Source: Anaerolineaceae bacterium
GTDB taxonomy: Bacteria > Chloroflexota > Anaerolineae > Aggregatilineales > Phototrophicaceae
Assembly: GCA_026708325.1 (NCBI GenBank)
Contig: JAPOVC010000020.1
Location: forward strand, 89,125 to 153,124
Length of the DNA: 64,000 bases
Direction of reading: 5' to 3'
The position numbers and the translations under genes were made by a program. Shown piece by piece: positions 27,470 through 34,894 of the stretch (position 1 is the stretch's first letter; every line of letters starts with the position of its first letter). A model generated the notes under the pieces. The model was given only the letters and a program-made list of their open reading frames with translations, ran no database searches and was not told where the DNA came from.

Positions 27470-28425
27470 GCGGGCAGTGGCGCCGGCAGGATGCGCGTGC
27501 CGGCCTCCCCGTGGAGGGCCCGCGCCAGATTGGGCGGGTTGGTTATGATGGCTTCCGGACCGCCATGGCGAATGAAGTCCAGGCAGGCCTCGATCTTGGG
27601 CAACATGCTGCCGGGCGCGAAGTGCCCTTCGTCGCGATAACGCTCGGCTTCGGCGACGGTCAGCGTGTCCAGGTCCCGCTGGTCGGGTCGATTGAAATTG
27701 AGCGCCACCCTTTCCACGCCGGTCGAGATGATGAAAAGATCGGCCCGCAGTTCGCGCGCCAGCAGGCTGCCGCCCCGGTCCTTGTCTATCACCGCGCGCA
27801 CCCCGCGCAGATCGCCCTGGGAATCGCGCACGACCGGTACGCCACCGCCACCGGCGGCGATGACGATGTAATCGTTGATCACCAGCATGCGGATCGCGTT
27901 GGTCTCCTGCAGCACCAGCGGCAGCGGGGAGGGCACGACGCGCCGCCAACCCCGGCCGGCGTCCTCGCGCAGCGTCCAGCCCTCGGCCTCGCGTTGACGG
28001 GCTTCCGCCTCGCTCATGAAGCCGCCCACGGGCTTGTCCGGGTTGGCGAAGGCCCTGTCGGCCGCGTCGACCGTCGTCTGCGTCACCACCGTGACAATGG
28101 TGCGGTTGATGCCGTGGCGCCGCAGCGCGCTGTCCAGCGCCTGCTGCAGCATGTAACCGATGCTTGCCTGGGTATGCGCCACCAGCATGTCCAGCGGGAC
28201 CTCGTAGAGGCCGTGCCGCTGCGCGATTTCAAAGCGTTCCATGTTGGTGCCGACCTGGGGGCCGTTGCCATGGGTGAGAGTGACGCTCCAGCCGGCTGCG
28301 ATCATGGCGGCGATGTTGCGGCAGGTCTCGTGAACGGCGTCCCACTGACTGTCGATGTCGGGCCGGCGCGGGTCGCGAATGAGCGAGTTGCCACCGACGG
28401 CGACCACGGCCAGCTTGCCTACCAT
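27466..28425 (-). CDS. arcC: Carbamate kinase
   Basis: 319 aa. Converts carbamoyl phosphate + ADP to ATP + carbamate. Motifs: AVGGNSLI at the start, TLTHGNGPQVG, VAHTQASIGYMLQQAL, VIAAGGGGVPVV and AVIDKDRGGSLLA. Length is normal. A strong AAGGAGG lies 9 nt upstream of its ATG. It follows the YgeW carbamoyltransferase by 39 nt, the pairing used to recover ATP from carbamoylated intermediates. No arginine deiminase (arcA) is present, so a purine or allantoin-type source is more likely than arginine. Confidence 0.95.
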   Translation of the reverse strand: MVGKLAVVAVGGNSLIRDPRRPDIDSQWDAVHETCRNIAAMIAAGWSVTLTHGNGPQVGTNMERFEIAQRHGLYEVPLDMLVAHTQASIGYMLQQALDSALRRHGINRTIVTVVTQTTVDAADRAFANPDKPVGGFMSEAEARQREAEGWTLREDAGRGWRRVVPSPLPLVLQETNAIRMLVINDYIVIAAGGGGVPVVRDSQGDLRGVRAVIDKDRGGSLLARELRADLFIISTGVERVALNFNRPDQRDLDTLTVAEAERYRDEGHFAPGSMLPKIEACLDFIRHGGPEAIITNPPNLARALHGEAGTRILPAPLPA

Positions 28426-28464
28426 GAGGCCCCTCCTTACACCTGGGTTGGCACTCGCCTGGCG

Positions 28465-29445
28465 CTAACGCATCGTCAGCGCCATGGTCGCCTTCTGCAC
28501 GTGCAGGCGGTTTTCGGCCTCGTCGTAGACGATGCTCTGCGGCCCGTCGATCACGCCGTCCGTAACCTCAATGTTGCGGTCCGCCGGCAGGCAGTGCATG
28601 TAGACGGCGTGGTCCTGCGCCAGCGCCATGCGCCTCTCGTCCGTGATCCAGTCCGTATACTGCCGCCCGATGCGCGCCGATTCTTCATCGTCATCCGTCG
28701 TCAACAGCGCGCCCCAGCTCTTCGGATAAAGGATGTCAGCGTCGCGGAAGCCGGCATCGAAGTCGTCGATCAGTTCCAGCGAGCCGCCATTTTGCCGCAC
28801 GTTGTCATGCGCCTGTTGCAGGATGTCCGGCATCAGTTTGTACTCCGGCGGATGCGTCAGGCGCAGGTTCATGCCGAAGCGCGACATCAGCAGGATCAGG
28901 CTCTGGGGCACCGAAATCGGCTTCTGGTAACTGGCGGCGTAGGCCCAGCTGACGTTCATGGTCCGGCCGCGCAGATCACGCCCGAAGCGCTCCATGATGG
29001 TCATGAGGTCGGCCAGAATCTGGAAGGGATGGTAGACGTCGCACTGCATGTTCAGCACCGGCGCGCGGCTGGCGGCGGCCACCTCGCGAATGTAGCGGTT
29101 GCCAAAGTCCCAGTCGCACTGACGGATGGCGATGCCGTCGGTATAGCGCCCGACGATTTCGCCGATTTCCTTCGCGGTGTCGCCATGGCTGATTTGCGTG
29201 GTCTGGCTCTCGATGAACTGCGCGTGACCGCCCAGCTGGGCCATGCCGGCCTCGAAGCTGATGCGCGTGCGCGTGCTGGAGAAGAAGAAAAGCATCCCCA
29301 GCACCTTGTCGCGCAGCAGGGCGTGGGGCTCGCCGGTCGCGCGTCGTCGCTTCAGGTCCCAGGCGACGTCCAGCAGGGTATCGATTTCGTCCCGCGTCCA
29401 TTCCTGGGTGGTGATCATGTCACGACCGCGCAAGTCCGTCTGCAT
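28465..29445 (-). CDS. ygeW: Knotted carbamoyltransferase, YgeW family
   Basis: 326 aa from ATG 29445, with GGGAGAGG just upstream (GTG at 29448 is an alternative). Carbamoyl-phosphate site STRTR at ~58-62 (counting from the GTG) followed by ISFEAG, and HCLPADR at ~285-291 give the transcarbamoylase fold; QCDVYHPFQILAD and WAYAASYQKPISVPQ match the YgeW (UTC) subfamily, not ornithine carbamoyltransferase. It is shorter than E. coli YgeW (about 396 aa). The proposed role in anaerobic purine breakdown is phosphorolysis of a carbamoyl-diaminopropionate to carbamoyl phosphate. Confidence 0.9.
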   Translation of the reverse strand: MQTDLRGRDMITTQEWTRDEIDTLLDVAWDLKRRRATGEPHALLRDKVLGMLFFFSSTRTRISFEAGMAQLGGHAQFIESQTTQISHGDTAKEIGEIVGRYTDGIAIRQCDWDFGNRYIREVAAASRAPVLNMQCDVYHPFQILADLMTIMERFGRDLRGRTMNVSWAYAASYQKPISVPQSLILLMSRFGMNLRLTHPPEYKLMPDILQQAHDNVRQNGGSLELIDDFDAGFRDADILYPKSWGALLTTDDDEESARIGRQYTDWITDERRMALAQDHAVYMHCLPADRNIEVTDGVIDGPQSIVYDEAENRLHVQKATMALTMR

Positions 29446-29506
29446 CACTGCCTCTCCCGATCCCGCTCAAACAGGGCGAAAATTGTACCCCTAACGGGTA
29501 CGGCGG

Positions 29507-30715
29507 TCACGTCTCCGCCTGTCGCAGCGTGGCGGGCAGCAGGGCGTACCACTCGGTGGAACGCAGCACGTCCTCCAGGGGCACCTGGTCCAGCACCGTA
29601 TGGGCATGTTCTTCCTCACCCGGGCCGAAACCGATCGAGGGAATGCCGGCCTTGCCGGCCCAGAACACGCCGTTGGTGGAGAAGTTCCACTTCCCCGGCC
29701 TTTCCATCGGGCCCCACAGCGTCTCACCGGCGCGCAGACCCGCCTGCACCAGGGAATGCTCCTCACCCAGCGCCCAGGCCGGGTAAATCTTGTCGAGCGG
29801 GTACACGTAGCCGGTGTAACTGGGCACCTCGTAACGCAATATCGAGACTTCCATGTCATCCCGCTCGCCCACGATCGCCTGCAGGCGCCGCAGTTCCTCG
29901 TGGGGGTCCTCGCCGAAGGTCAGACGCCGGTCGACGAAGCATCGGGCGTGGTTGGGCACGGCATTGATGCTGGGGGTGTCCACGTGGATGTCGGTGATCG
30001 TGATGCGACCGTCGCCGAGAAAGGGATCGTTGCGGAATTCCGGCTCCAGACGGCGGATGCGCTCCATCACCGGCAGCAACTTGTAGATCGGGTTGTCGCC
30101 CAGATGATTGGAAGCGGCGTGCGAACTGCGGCCGCGGGCATCCACCTGCATTTCAACGCGCCCCTTCTGGCCGCGGTAGACCTGCATGTTGGTCGGTTCG
30201 CCGATGACGACCAGGTCCGGCCGCAGGCCCTCCACGTTGTAGAGGGCGTCCGGCGCGCTGCCGTCGTTCCACTCTTCCATGTTTCCAAAGTAGTACGCCG
30301 TGAATCCCTCCAGCAGGCCCAGTTCACGCGCCAGCGCCAGACCGTAAATCATGCCCGGCGTGCTGCCCTTCTCGTCGCAGGCGCCGCGGGCATAGAGCAC
30401 TCCGTCGCGCACCACGCCTTCAAAGGGGTCCCAGTCCCACTCCTCCAAGTTGCCGACGCCGACCGTGTCGAGGTGACTGTCGTAAAGCAGTTTGCGCGGC
30501 CCGTCGCCAATGCGCCCGACGACGTTGCCCATGCGGTCCCACCACACCTCGTCAAAGCCGACGCGCCGCATTTCCGCCTCGGCGCGCTCGCCCACCTCGC
30601 GGATCTGGCTGTCCATGCTGGGGATCGCGCAGAGTTCGCGCAAGAATGCGATGATGGTGTCCCTTTCCAGCGCCACGTGGGCGCGCAGCCTTTCAATCGT
30701 CCCGAAATCCGTCAT
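29507..30715 (-). CDS. ygeY: YgeY-type M20 family hydrolase
   Basis: 402 aa from ATG 30715, preceded by GGAGAGG; E. coli YgeY has 403 aa. M20 metallopeptidase/deacylase with metal-site segments LLYDSHLDTV, ARGACDEKGS, FGNMEEWNDGS and GEPTNMQVYRGQKG, and a C-terminal EEEHAHTVLDQV. The family is named for linkage to selenium metabolism and is part of the anaerobic purine-degradation set. Probable cytoplasmic amidohydrolase; its substrate is not established. 57 nt downstream of folD, 61 nt upstream of ygeW. Confidence 0.92.
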   Translation of the reverse strand: MTDFGTIERLRAHVALERDTIIAFLRELCAIPSMDSQIREVGERAEAEMRRVGFDEVWWDRMGNVVGRIGDGPRKLLYDSHLDTVGVGNLEEWDWDPFEGVVRDGVLYARGACDEKGSTPGMIYGLALARELGLLEGFTAYYFGNMEEWNDGSAPDALYNVEGLRPDLVVIGEPTNMQVYRGQKGRVEMQVDARGRSSHAASNHLGDNPIYKLLPVMERIRRLEPEFRNDPFLGDGRITITDIHVDTPSINAVPNHARCFVDRRLTFGEDPHEELRRLQAIVGERDDMEVSILRYEVPSYTGYVYPLDKIYPAWALGEEHSLVQAGLRAGETLWGPMERPGKWNFSTNGVFWAGKAGIPSIGFGPGEEEHAHTVLDQVPLEDVLRSTEWYALLPATLRQAET

Positions 30716-30772
30716 GAAAACCTCTCCACGCCGGTCCGCAAACGGGACCGGCCCCATCCATATTTGCCACCG

Positions 30773-31660
30773 TCAAGAGTGCAGGCCGACGCTGCGTTGC
30801 GCGGCCAGCAGGGTGTGTCGCAGCAACATCGTGATGGTCATCGGCCCCACGCCGCCGGGCACCCTGCTGATGGCGCCCGCCACCTGCCTGGCCCGCTCGA
30901 AGTCCACGTCCCCGGCCCAGCGCCAGCCGCGTTCGCTGGAGGGGTCCTCAACGCGATTGGTGCCGACGTCGATGACCGCCACCCCCGGCTTCAACCACTC
31001 CGCCTGCACAAACAGGGGCCGCCCCAGGGCCGCGATGAGCACGTCCGCCTGGCGCACCAGGGCGGGCAGGTCGCGGGTGTGACTGTGGCAATGGGTCACG
31101 GTGGCATTGGCCTTTTGCAGCATCAGGGCCAGCGGCAGCCCCACGATGTTGCTGCGGCCCAGTACAACGGCGTGCGCGCCCGCGAGACTCACGCCGGCGT
31201 CTTCCAGCATGACCATCACGCCGGAAGGCGTCGCCGGCGTGAAGGCCGGCTCGCGCCCCTTCATGGCCAGCTGACCGATGTGCAGGGGATGGAAGCCGTC
31301 CACGTCCCTGGCGAGGCTCACCTGCGCCAGGGTTTTCTGTTCGTCAATCTGCGGCGGCAGCGGCAACTGCACCAGGATGCCATGGACGGCCGGATCGGCG
31401 TTGAAGGCGCGCAGGGCCCGTTCCACCGAGCGCTGGTCGCTGTCGGCGTCCAGTTCCAGGGTTTGCGATTCGATGCCCACCTTTTCGCATGCGCGGCGCT
31501 TCATGCGTACGTATTGCGCCGAGGCCGGGTCGTCCCCGGCCAGCAGGGCCGCCAGGCGGGGCACCAGGCCATGCTCCTGGCGCAGTCGGGCCACGTCCGC
31601 TGCGATTTCCGCCTGAAGACGCTGCGCCAACGCCCTGCCGTCAAGTATCCTTGCGCCCAT
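30773..31660 (-). CDS. folD: Methylenetetrahydrofolate dehydrogenase/cyclohydrolase
   Basis: 295 aa from ATG 31660. Bifunctional FolD interconverts methylene-, methenyl- and formyl-tetrahydrofolate. Motifs: SAQYVRMKRRACEKVGI (catalytic Tyr and Lys), GILVQLPLPPQ, KDVDGFHP-like ARDVDGFHPL, VLGRSNIVGLPLALML and PGGVGPMTITMLL. Length is typical. It heads the leftward purine/F420 run; the one-carbon units released by purine breakdown would enter folate metabolism here, though FolD is also a general housekeeping enzyme. Confidence 0.95.
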   Translation of the reverse strand: MGARILDGRALAQRLQAEIAADVARLRQEHGLVPRLAALLAGDDPASAQYVRMKRRACEKVGIESQTLELDADSDQRSVERALRAFNADPAVHGILVQLPLPPQIDEQKTLAQVSLARDVDGFHPLHIGQLAMKGREPAFTPATPSGVMVMLEDAGVSLAGAHAVVLGRSNIVGLPLALMLQKANATVTHCHSHTRDLPALVRQADVLIAALGRPLFVQAEWLKPGVAVIDVGTNRVEDPSSERGWRWAGDVDFERARQVAGAISRVPGGVGPMTITMLLRHTLLAAQRSVGLHS

Positions 31661-31690
31661 CCCTGCCCCGTCGTCCTGCACGCCGCCTAC

Positions 31691-31755
31691 AGTCTACACC
31701 CTGGCCGGGGGAACTCACAGGCCAAGCTGTTCTGCGAACGGCTTTCTGTTACACT
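31691..31755. promoter_or_regulatory. Divergent promoter elements, folD operon and guanylate kinase-like gene
   Basis: On the minus strand TAGACT lies at 31696-31691 with TGTGAG 17 nt upstream (31719-31714), giving a leader of about 25 nt for folD. On the plus strand TACACT lies at 31750-31755, only 7-12 nt before the ATGs at 31762 and 31767, so the rightward transcript may be leaderless. The -35 partners are weak. Confidence 0.4.
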
Positions 31756-31766
31756 GGAAACATGCC

Positions 31767-32774
31767 ATGGCAGCCCGAAAGGAAGAGGGTTTGAGCGACG
31801 GTCGCGGCATCTTCTTTATGGTGGTTGGACCACCGGGCGCGGGCAAAAACACCCTGATGAACGATGCCCTCCGGCGATTGTCCTGGCTGAAGCACCTGGC
31901 GACCTGTACCACACGCTCGCCGCGCCCCGGTGAAGCGGAGGCCGGTGAGTACCATTTCGTCTCCATGCCGCGCTTTCGGCAAATGATCGCGAACGACGAG
32001 TTGCTGGAATGGCAGGAAGTCCATCCTGGCCGCTACTACGGGGTCCCGCGCCTGGCCGTTGAACGCGGTCTGGCGGCGGGCGAGTCCCTGATCGCCGATC
32101 TGGACGTGCTGGGCGCCACCTGCCTGCAGATGCTCTATCCCGAAAACAGTGTGTTGATTTTCATTGAACCGCCCTCGGCCCGGGAGTTGACTTTGAGAAT
32201 GCAGGGGCGCGGCGACCGGGAAGCGGACATCCAGTCTCGCATACGCCGCGTACGCATGGAAATGCAGTACGTCGCTCTCGCGGATGAAGTCATCGTCAAC
32301 GACGATCTGGCCTCGTCCCGCGACAGGTTGTGCAACATTCTGCAGGAACGGCGGGAACGGCGGCAGTCTAATCGGGGTGGCTTTCGCGACAGGCGTTACA
32401 TGGCGCGGCTGCTGGTCATGGAAGGGGACCGGGCGCTGTTGCGGACCGAAGGCGCGCCTTTGCCCTGGCGTCCCCTGCGAAGGCCTGAAACGCCGCACGA
32501 GGCCGCCCTGCGTTGCCTGGCGGACCTGCCCTGGAATGCCCGGGGTTGCCTGCACAATCCCCTGGGTCACGCCGGCTCCTTTCTGCCGCCGACCCTGGTC
32601 GAGGCGCTGCCTAGCGCGGAGGGTCAGGAATTGCATTTCACTTGGGTCTTCCGGCTCGATGACGCTCCCGCGGCCGCTCCCGCAGGCTGGCGCTGGACCT
32701 CGCTGCAAGACCCTGAGCTGCCCGCCGGCCTGGCGCAGCAGCTGAACGTCGGCGAAGCCCTGATGTCGCCCTGA
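31767..32774 (+). CDS. Guanylate kinase-like protein fused to a degenerate Nudix-like domain
   Basis: 335 aa. Residues ~13-200 are guanylate-kinase-like: P-loop VGPPGAGKNTL (usual GPSGVGKGT), TTRSPRPGE and EYHFVS for GMP, EVHPGRYYGVP, and lid-region Arg. Residues ~208-335 (ARLLVMEGDRALLRTEG ... ETPHEAALRCLADLP ... LHFTWVFRLDD) look like a Nudix fold whose REUXEE box is lost. Likely GMP to GDP phosphorylation with an extra sensing or binding domain. A TTG at 31791 with GGAAGAGGG upstream is an alternative start. Confidence 0.7.
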   Translation: MAARKEEGLSDGRGIFFMVVGPPGAGKNTLMNDALRRLSWLKHLATCTTRSPRPGEAEAGEYHFVSMPRFRQMIANDELLEWQEVHPGRYYGVPRLAVERGLAAGESLIADLDVLGATCLQMLYPENSVLIFIEPPSARELTLRMQGRGDREADIQSRIRRVRMEMQYVALADEVIVNDDLASSRDRLCNILQERRERRQSNRGGFRDRRYMARLLVMEGDRALLRTEGAPLPWRPLRRPETPHEAALRCLADLPWNARGCLHNPLGHAGSFLPPTLVEALPSAEGQELHFTWVFRLDDAPAAAPAGWRWTSLQDPELPAGLAQQLNVGEALMSP

Positions 32775-32776
32775 CC

Positions 32777-33808
32777 ATGGACCTGCGGACCTTGCATCAA
32801 TCCCAGGGCGCACATTTTGCGCCGGACGGCATTCCGCTGCATTTCGGCGATCCGCAAGGGGCCTGGCAGGCCGCCCTGCAGTCAGCCGTCCTGCTCGACC
32901 GCTCGCATGAAGCGCGCCTGCGTCTCTCCGGCGCCAGCGCGGCCGATCTCCTGCAGCGCCTGTCGACCAATGACGTGCTGGCCCCGGGCCTCAACCAGGG
33001 TTGCCCGACGATTTTCACGAGCTGGCACGGTCGGGTGCTGGAGCGGGTTGAAGTCTGGCGCGAGCCGGAGGGGCTCCTGCTGCTTGGCGGGCCCGGACGG
33101 ACAGTGCCGCTGCGGGACTACCTGCAACGCAACATCTTTTTCAATGATGACGTGCAGATCACTGATCTTGCACCCGACCTCATTCTCTTCGACCTGATCG
33201 GCCCCGCGGCCCCTGCCTTGCTGCAAGTTCCGCAAGCGTGCCGGAACAGCTGCACGCTCAGTCGCGCCGAGCTGGCCGGCCATGCCCTTCGGGTTGCGCC
33301 GCGCAAGGCGCCCGGCGTGCCGCGTCTGTCCCTGCTCGCGCCGGTGGCGGCCGCGGTGGAGCTGTGGCAGGCGCTGTGCGACGCCGGTGCGCTGCCCGCC
33401 GGTTCGCTGCTCTTCAATGCCTTGCGGGTGCGTGCCGGGCTGCCGGCAGCGGGCAGTGAACTGACGACGGACTTCATTCCCCTGGAACTGGGGCTGTGGG
33501 ACGAGGTGAGCTTCAGCAAGGGCTGTTACACGGGCCAGGAGATCATCGCCCGCATGGAAAGCCGCGGGCAACTGGCGAAGATGATGATGCGCCTGCGTCC
33601 GGCCGCCGCGGTGGAGGCCCCGGCGGAGCTGCTGCATGAGGGGCGCGTCGCCGGCCGCCTGACCAGCAGCATTACCGCGCCGGATGGCGTACGCCATGCA
33701 CTGGGCGTGCTGCGTCGCGCGCAGGCCCTGCCGGGCACCCTGCTGCAGACCGCCGCAGGAGTCAGGCTGGAGGTGCTTGCGCCGGCGGGGGTGCAGCCGG
33801 CTGACTAG
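32777..33808 (+). CDS. ygfZ: Folate-binding YgfZ/GcvT-like protein
   Basis: 343 aa, starting 2 nt after the guanylate kinase-like stop. The YgfZ signature KGCYTGQEIIARM starts at Lys248, with the redox-active Cys at 250; the N-terminal half follows the GcvT fold (HEARLRLSGASAADLLQRLSTNDV). YgfZ proteins bind tetrahydrofolate and help assemble or repair certain Fe-S enzymes. It is not the glycine cleavage T protein, since that lacks the KGC motif. Its end overlaps the convergent septum-initiator-like gene by 4 nt. Confidence 0.9.
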   Translation: MDLRTLHQSQGAHFAPDGIPLHFGDPQGAWQAALQSAVLLDRSHEARLRLSGASAADLLQRLSTNDVLAPGLNQGCPTIFTSWHGRVLERVEVWREPEGLLLLGGPGRTVPLRDYLQRNIFFNDDVQITDLAPDLILFDLIGPAAPALLQVPQACRNSCTLSRAELAGHALRVAPRKAPGVPRLSLLAPVAAAVELWQALCDAGALPAGSLLFNALRVRAGLPAAGSELTTDFIPLELGLWDEVSFSKGCYTGQEIIARMESRGQLAKMMMRLRPAAAVEAPAELLHEGRVAGRLTSSITAPDGVRHALGVLRRAQALPGTLLQTAAGVRLEVLAPAGVQPAD

Positions 33809-34254
33809 CTTTCAAGGTCCGGCGGAGGCCGATCGAAAAACAGCGCCCACCAAAGGTGCCAGTTGGGCGCACGACGGGGCAAAGTCTGCACTTCGACGCG
33901 CAGCGGGGCGCCCCTGTCGCTGGCGCTGACCGGCGGAATGTACAGGGTGTTTTCCGTCGGCACCGGAATGACGAGGCGCTCGCCGGGTCGCACCATTTTC
34001 CCTTCATCCCTGGCCCAGCGCTGCACGTAGAAATCGCTGCGGGCGTGGTCCCGTTCGGCGACGAGATTCACCTGGTCTGCCCGCAGGGTCTCGATTTCGG
34101 CCAGCACCTGGCGCCGGGCTTCCTGCAGCGGTCTGCCGGCGCTGATGCGCGTGCTGAAGTTGATGGCCAGGGTCAGCGCCACCGTCAGAATGACGGCAAA
34201 CACCACCTGAATGCCATTGATGCGGGGAACCGGAGCGCCTGGACGTCCGTTCAT
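33805..34254 (-). CDS. FtsB/DivIC-like membrane coiled-coil protein
   Basis: 149 aa. One membrane helix (~17-35) after a short cytoplasmic N-terminus, a coiled coil (~40-72) and then WARDEGKMVRPGERLVIPV, which matches the 'AR-x-E-x-MV-x-PGE' end of septum formation initiators. This layout fits FtsB/DivIC, scaffolds of the division-site FtsQBL complex. The ~45-residue tail beyond that motif is unusual. A TATACT -10 only 7 nt before the ATG suggests a leaderless mRNA. Confidence 0.65.
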   Translation of the reverse strand: MNGRPGAPVPRINGIQVVFAVILTVALTLAINFSTRISAGRPLQEARRQVLAEIETLRADQVNLVAERDHARSDFYVQRWARDEGKMVRPGERLVIPVPTENTLYIPPVSASDRGAPLRVEVQTLPRRAPNWHLWWALFFDRPPPDLES

Positions 34255-34298
34255 GAATCACAGTATAACCGGAGCGACAGGACAGCAGGAAAGGCCCC

Positions 34299-34661
34299 AT
34301 GAGCCATATTGAGCACGAACGCCAGGCGGCGTGGCGCACGAAACGCAGCGGCCTGCTGACGCGCAGCATCGTCTCCCGCGATTGCGGCGCCCGCAGCGTC
34401 GTGGTCTGGGAACAGCGCCTGCTGCCAGGGGAGCGGATACCGCCGCATTATCACGAGTTTGAGGAAACGCTAACGGTTCTGGAAGGCGAGTTGCTGGTGG
34501 ACCTGGGCGAGCAACAGGTGCTGGCGAAGGCCCGCAGCACGCTCTTCGTGGCTCCGGGAGTCGCCCATAGCCTGCACAACCGGAGCAGTGCGCCGGCCCT
34601 GCTGCTGGCGCACTTCATCAACGACGAGCCAACCATCATCGCCCTGCCGGACCGGGAGTAA
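34299..34661 (+). CDS. Small cupin-domain protein
   Basis: 120 aa, single beta-barrel cupin. Motif 1 is PPHYHEFEETLTVLEGEL (two His and the Glu as metal ligands), motif 2 is VAPGVAHSLHN (third His). All four metal ligands are present, so a metal-bound cupin is expected. Substrate unknown; single-domain cupins act as isomerases, dioxygenases or binding proteins. It stands alone between the divergent FtsB-like gene and tRNA-Leu. Confidence 0.82.
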   Translation: MSHIEHERQAAWRTKRSGLLTRSIVSRDCGARSVVVWEQRLLPGERIPPHYHEFEETLTVLEGELLVDLGEQQVLAKARSTLFVAPGVAHSLHNRSSAPALLLAHFINDEPTIIALPDRE

Positions 34662-34698
34662 CGCAAAGGCAGTCCCCCATTGCGGGACTGCCTGGCCT

Positions 34699-34782
34699 TG
34701 CCGAAGGTGGGAGTCGAACCCACACTCCCCGAGGGGAACTACGCCCTGAACGTAGCGCGTCTGCCTGTTCCGCCACTTCGGC
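34699..34782 (-). tRNA. tRNA-Leu (anticodon CAG)
   Basis: 84-nt class II tRNA. Acceptor arm GCCGAAG pairs with CTTCGGC and the discriminator is A. The anticodon stem CTACG/CGTAG encloses loop TTCAGGG with anticodon CAG. The long variable arm AGTTCCCCTCGGGGAGT and the T-loop GGTTCGACTCC are typical of tRNA-Leu. The 3' CCA is not encoded. Confidence 0.96.
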
Positions 34783-34792
34783 TGACGCGGGC

Positions 34793-34820
34793 ATTGTAGC
34801 AGGGTTCGCCACGCTGTCAA
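34793..34820 (-). promoter_or_regulatory. Promoter of tRNA-Leu
   Basis: On the minus strand a perfect TTGACA (34820-34815) and TACAAT (34798-34793) are 16 nt apart, ending 10 nt before the tRNA 5' end. This is the best consensus sigma70-type promoter in the window. Confidence 0.8.
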
Positions 34821-34894
34821 CGACTGCCTTGCGCGTCGCGGGCGGCCTGCCTACCATGAACCCTGGTTGAAGTCTTGTCCGGGAGGAACGCACC

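Noticed and set aside
28465..29445. Ornithine or aspartate carbamoyltransferase (argF/pyrB)
   Set aside because: The carbamoyl phosphate site is shared, but the central WAYAASYQKPISVPQ block and the context with ygeY, ssnA and carbamate kinase fit the YgeW family; no arginine genes are nearby.
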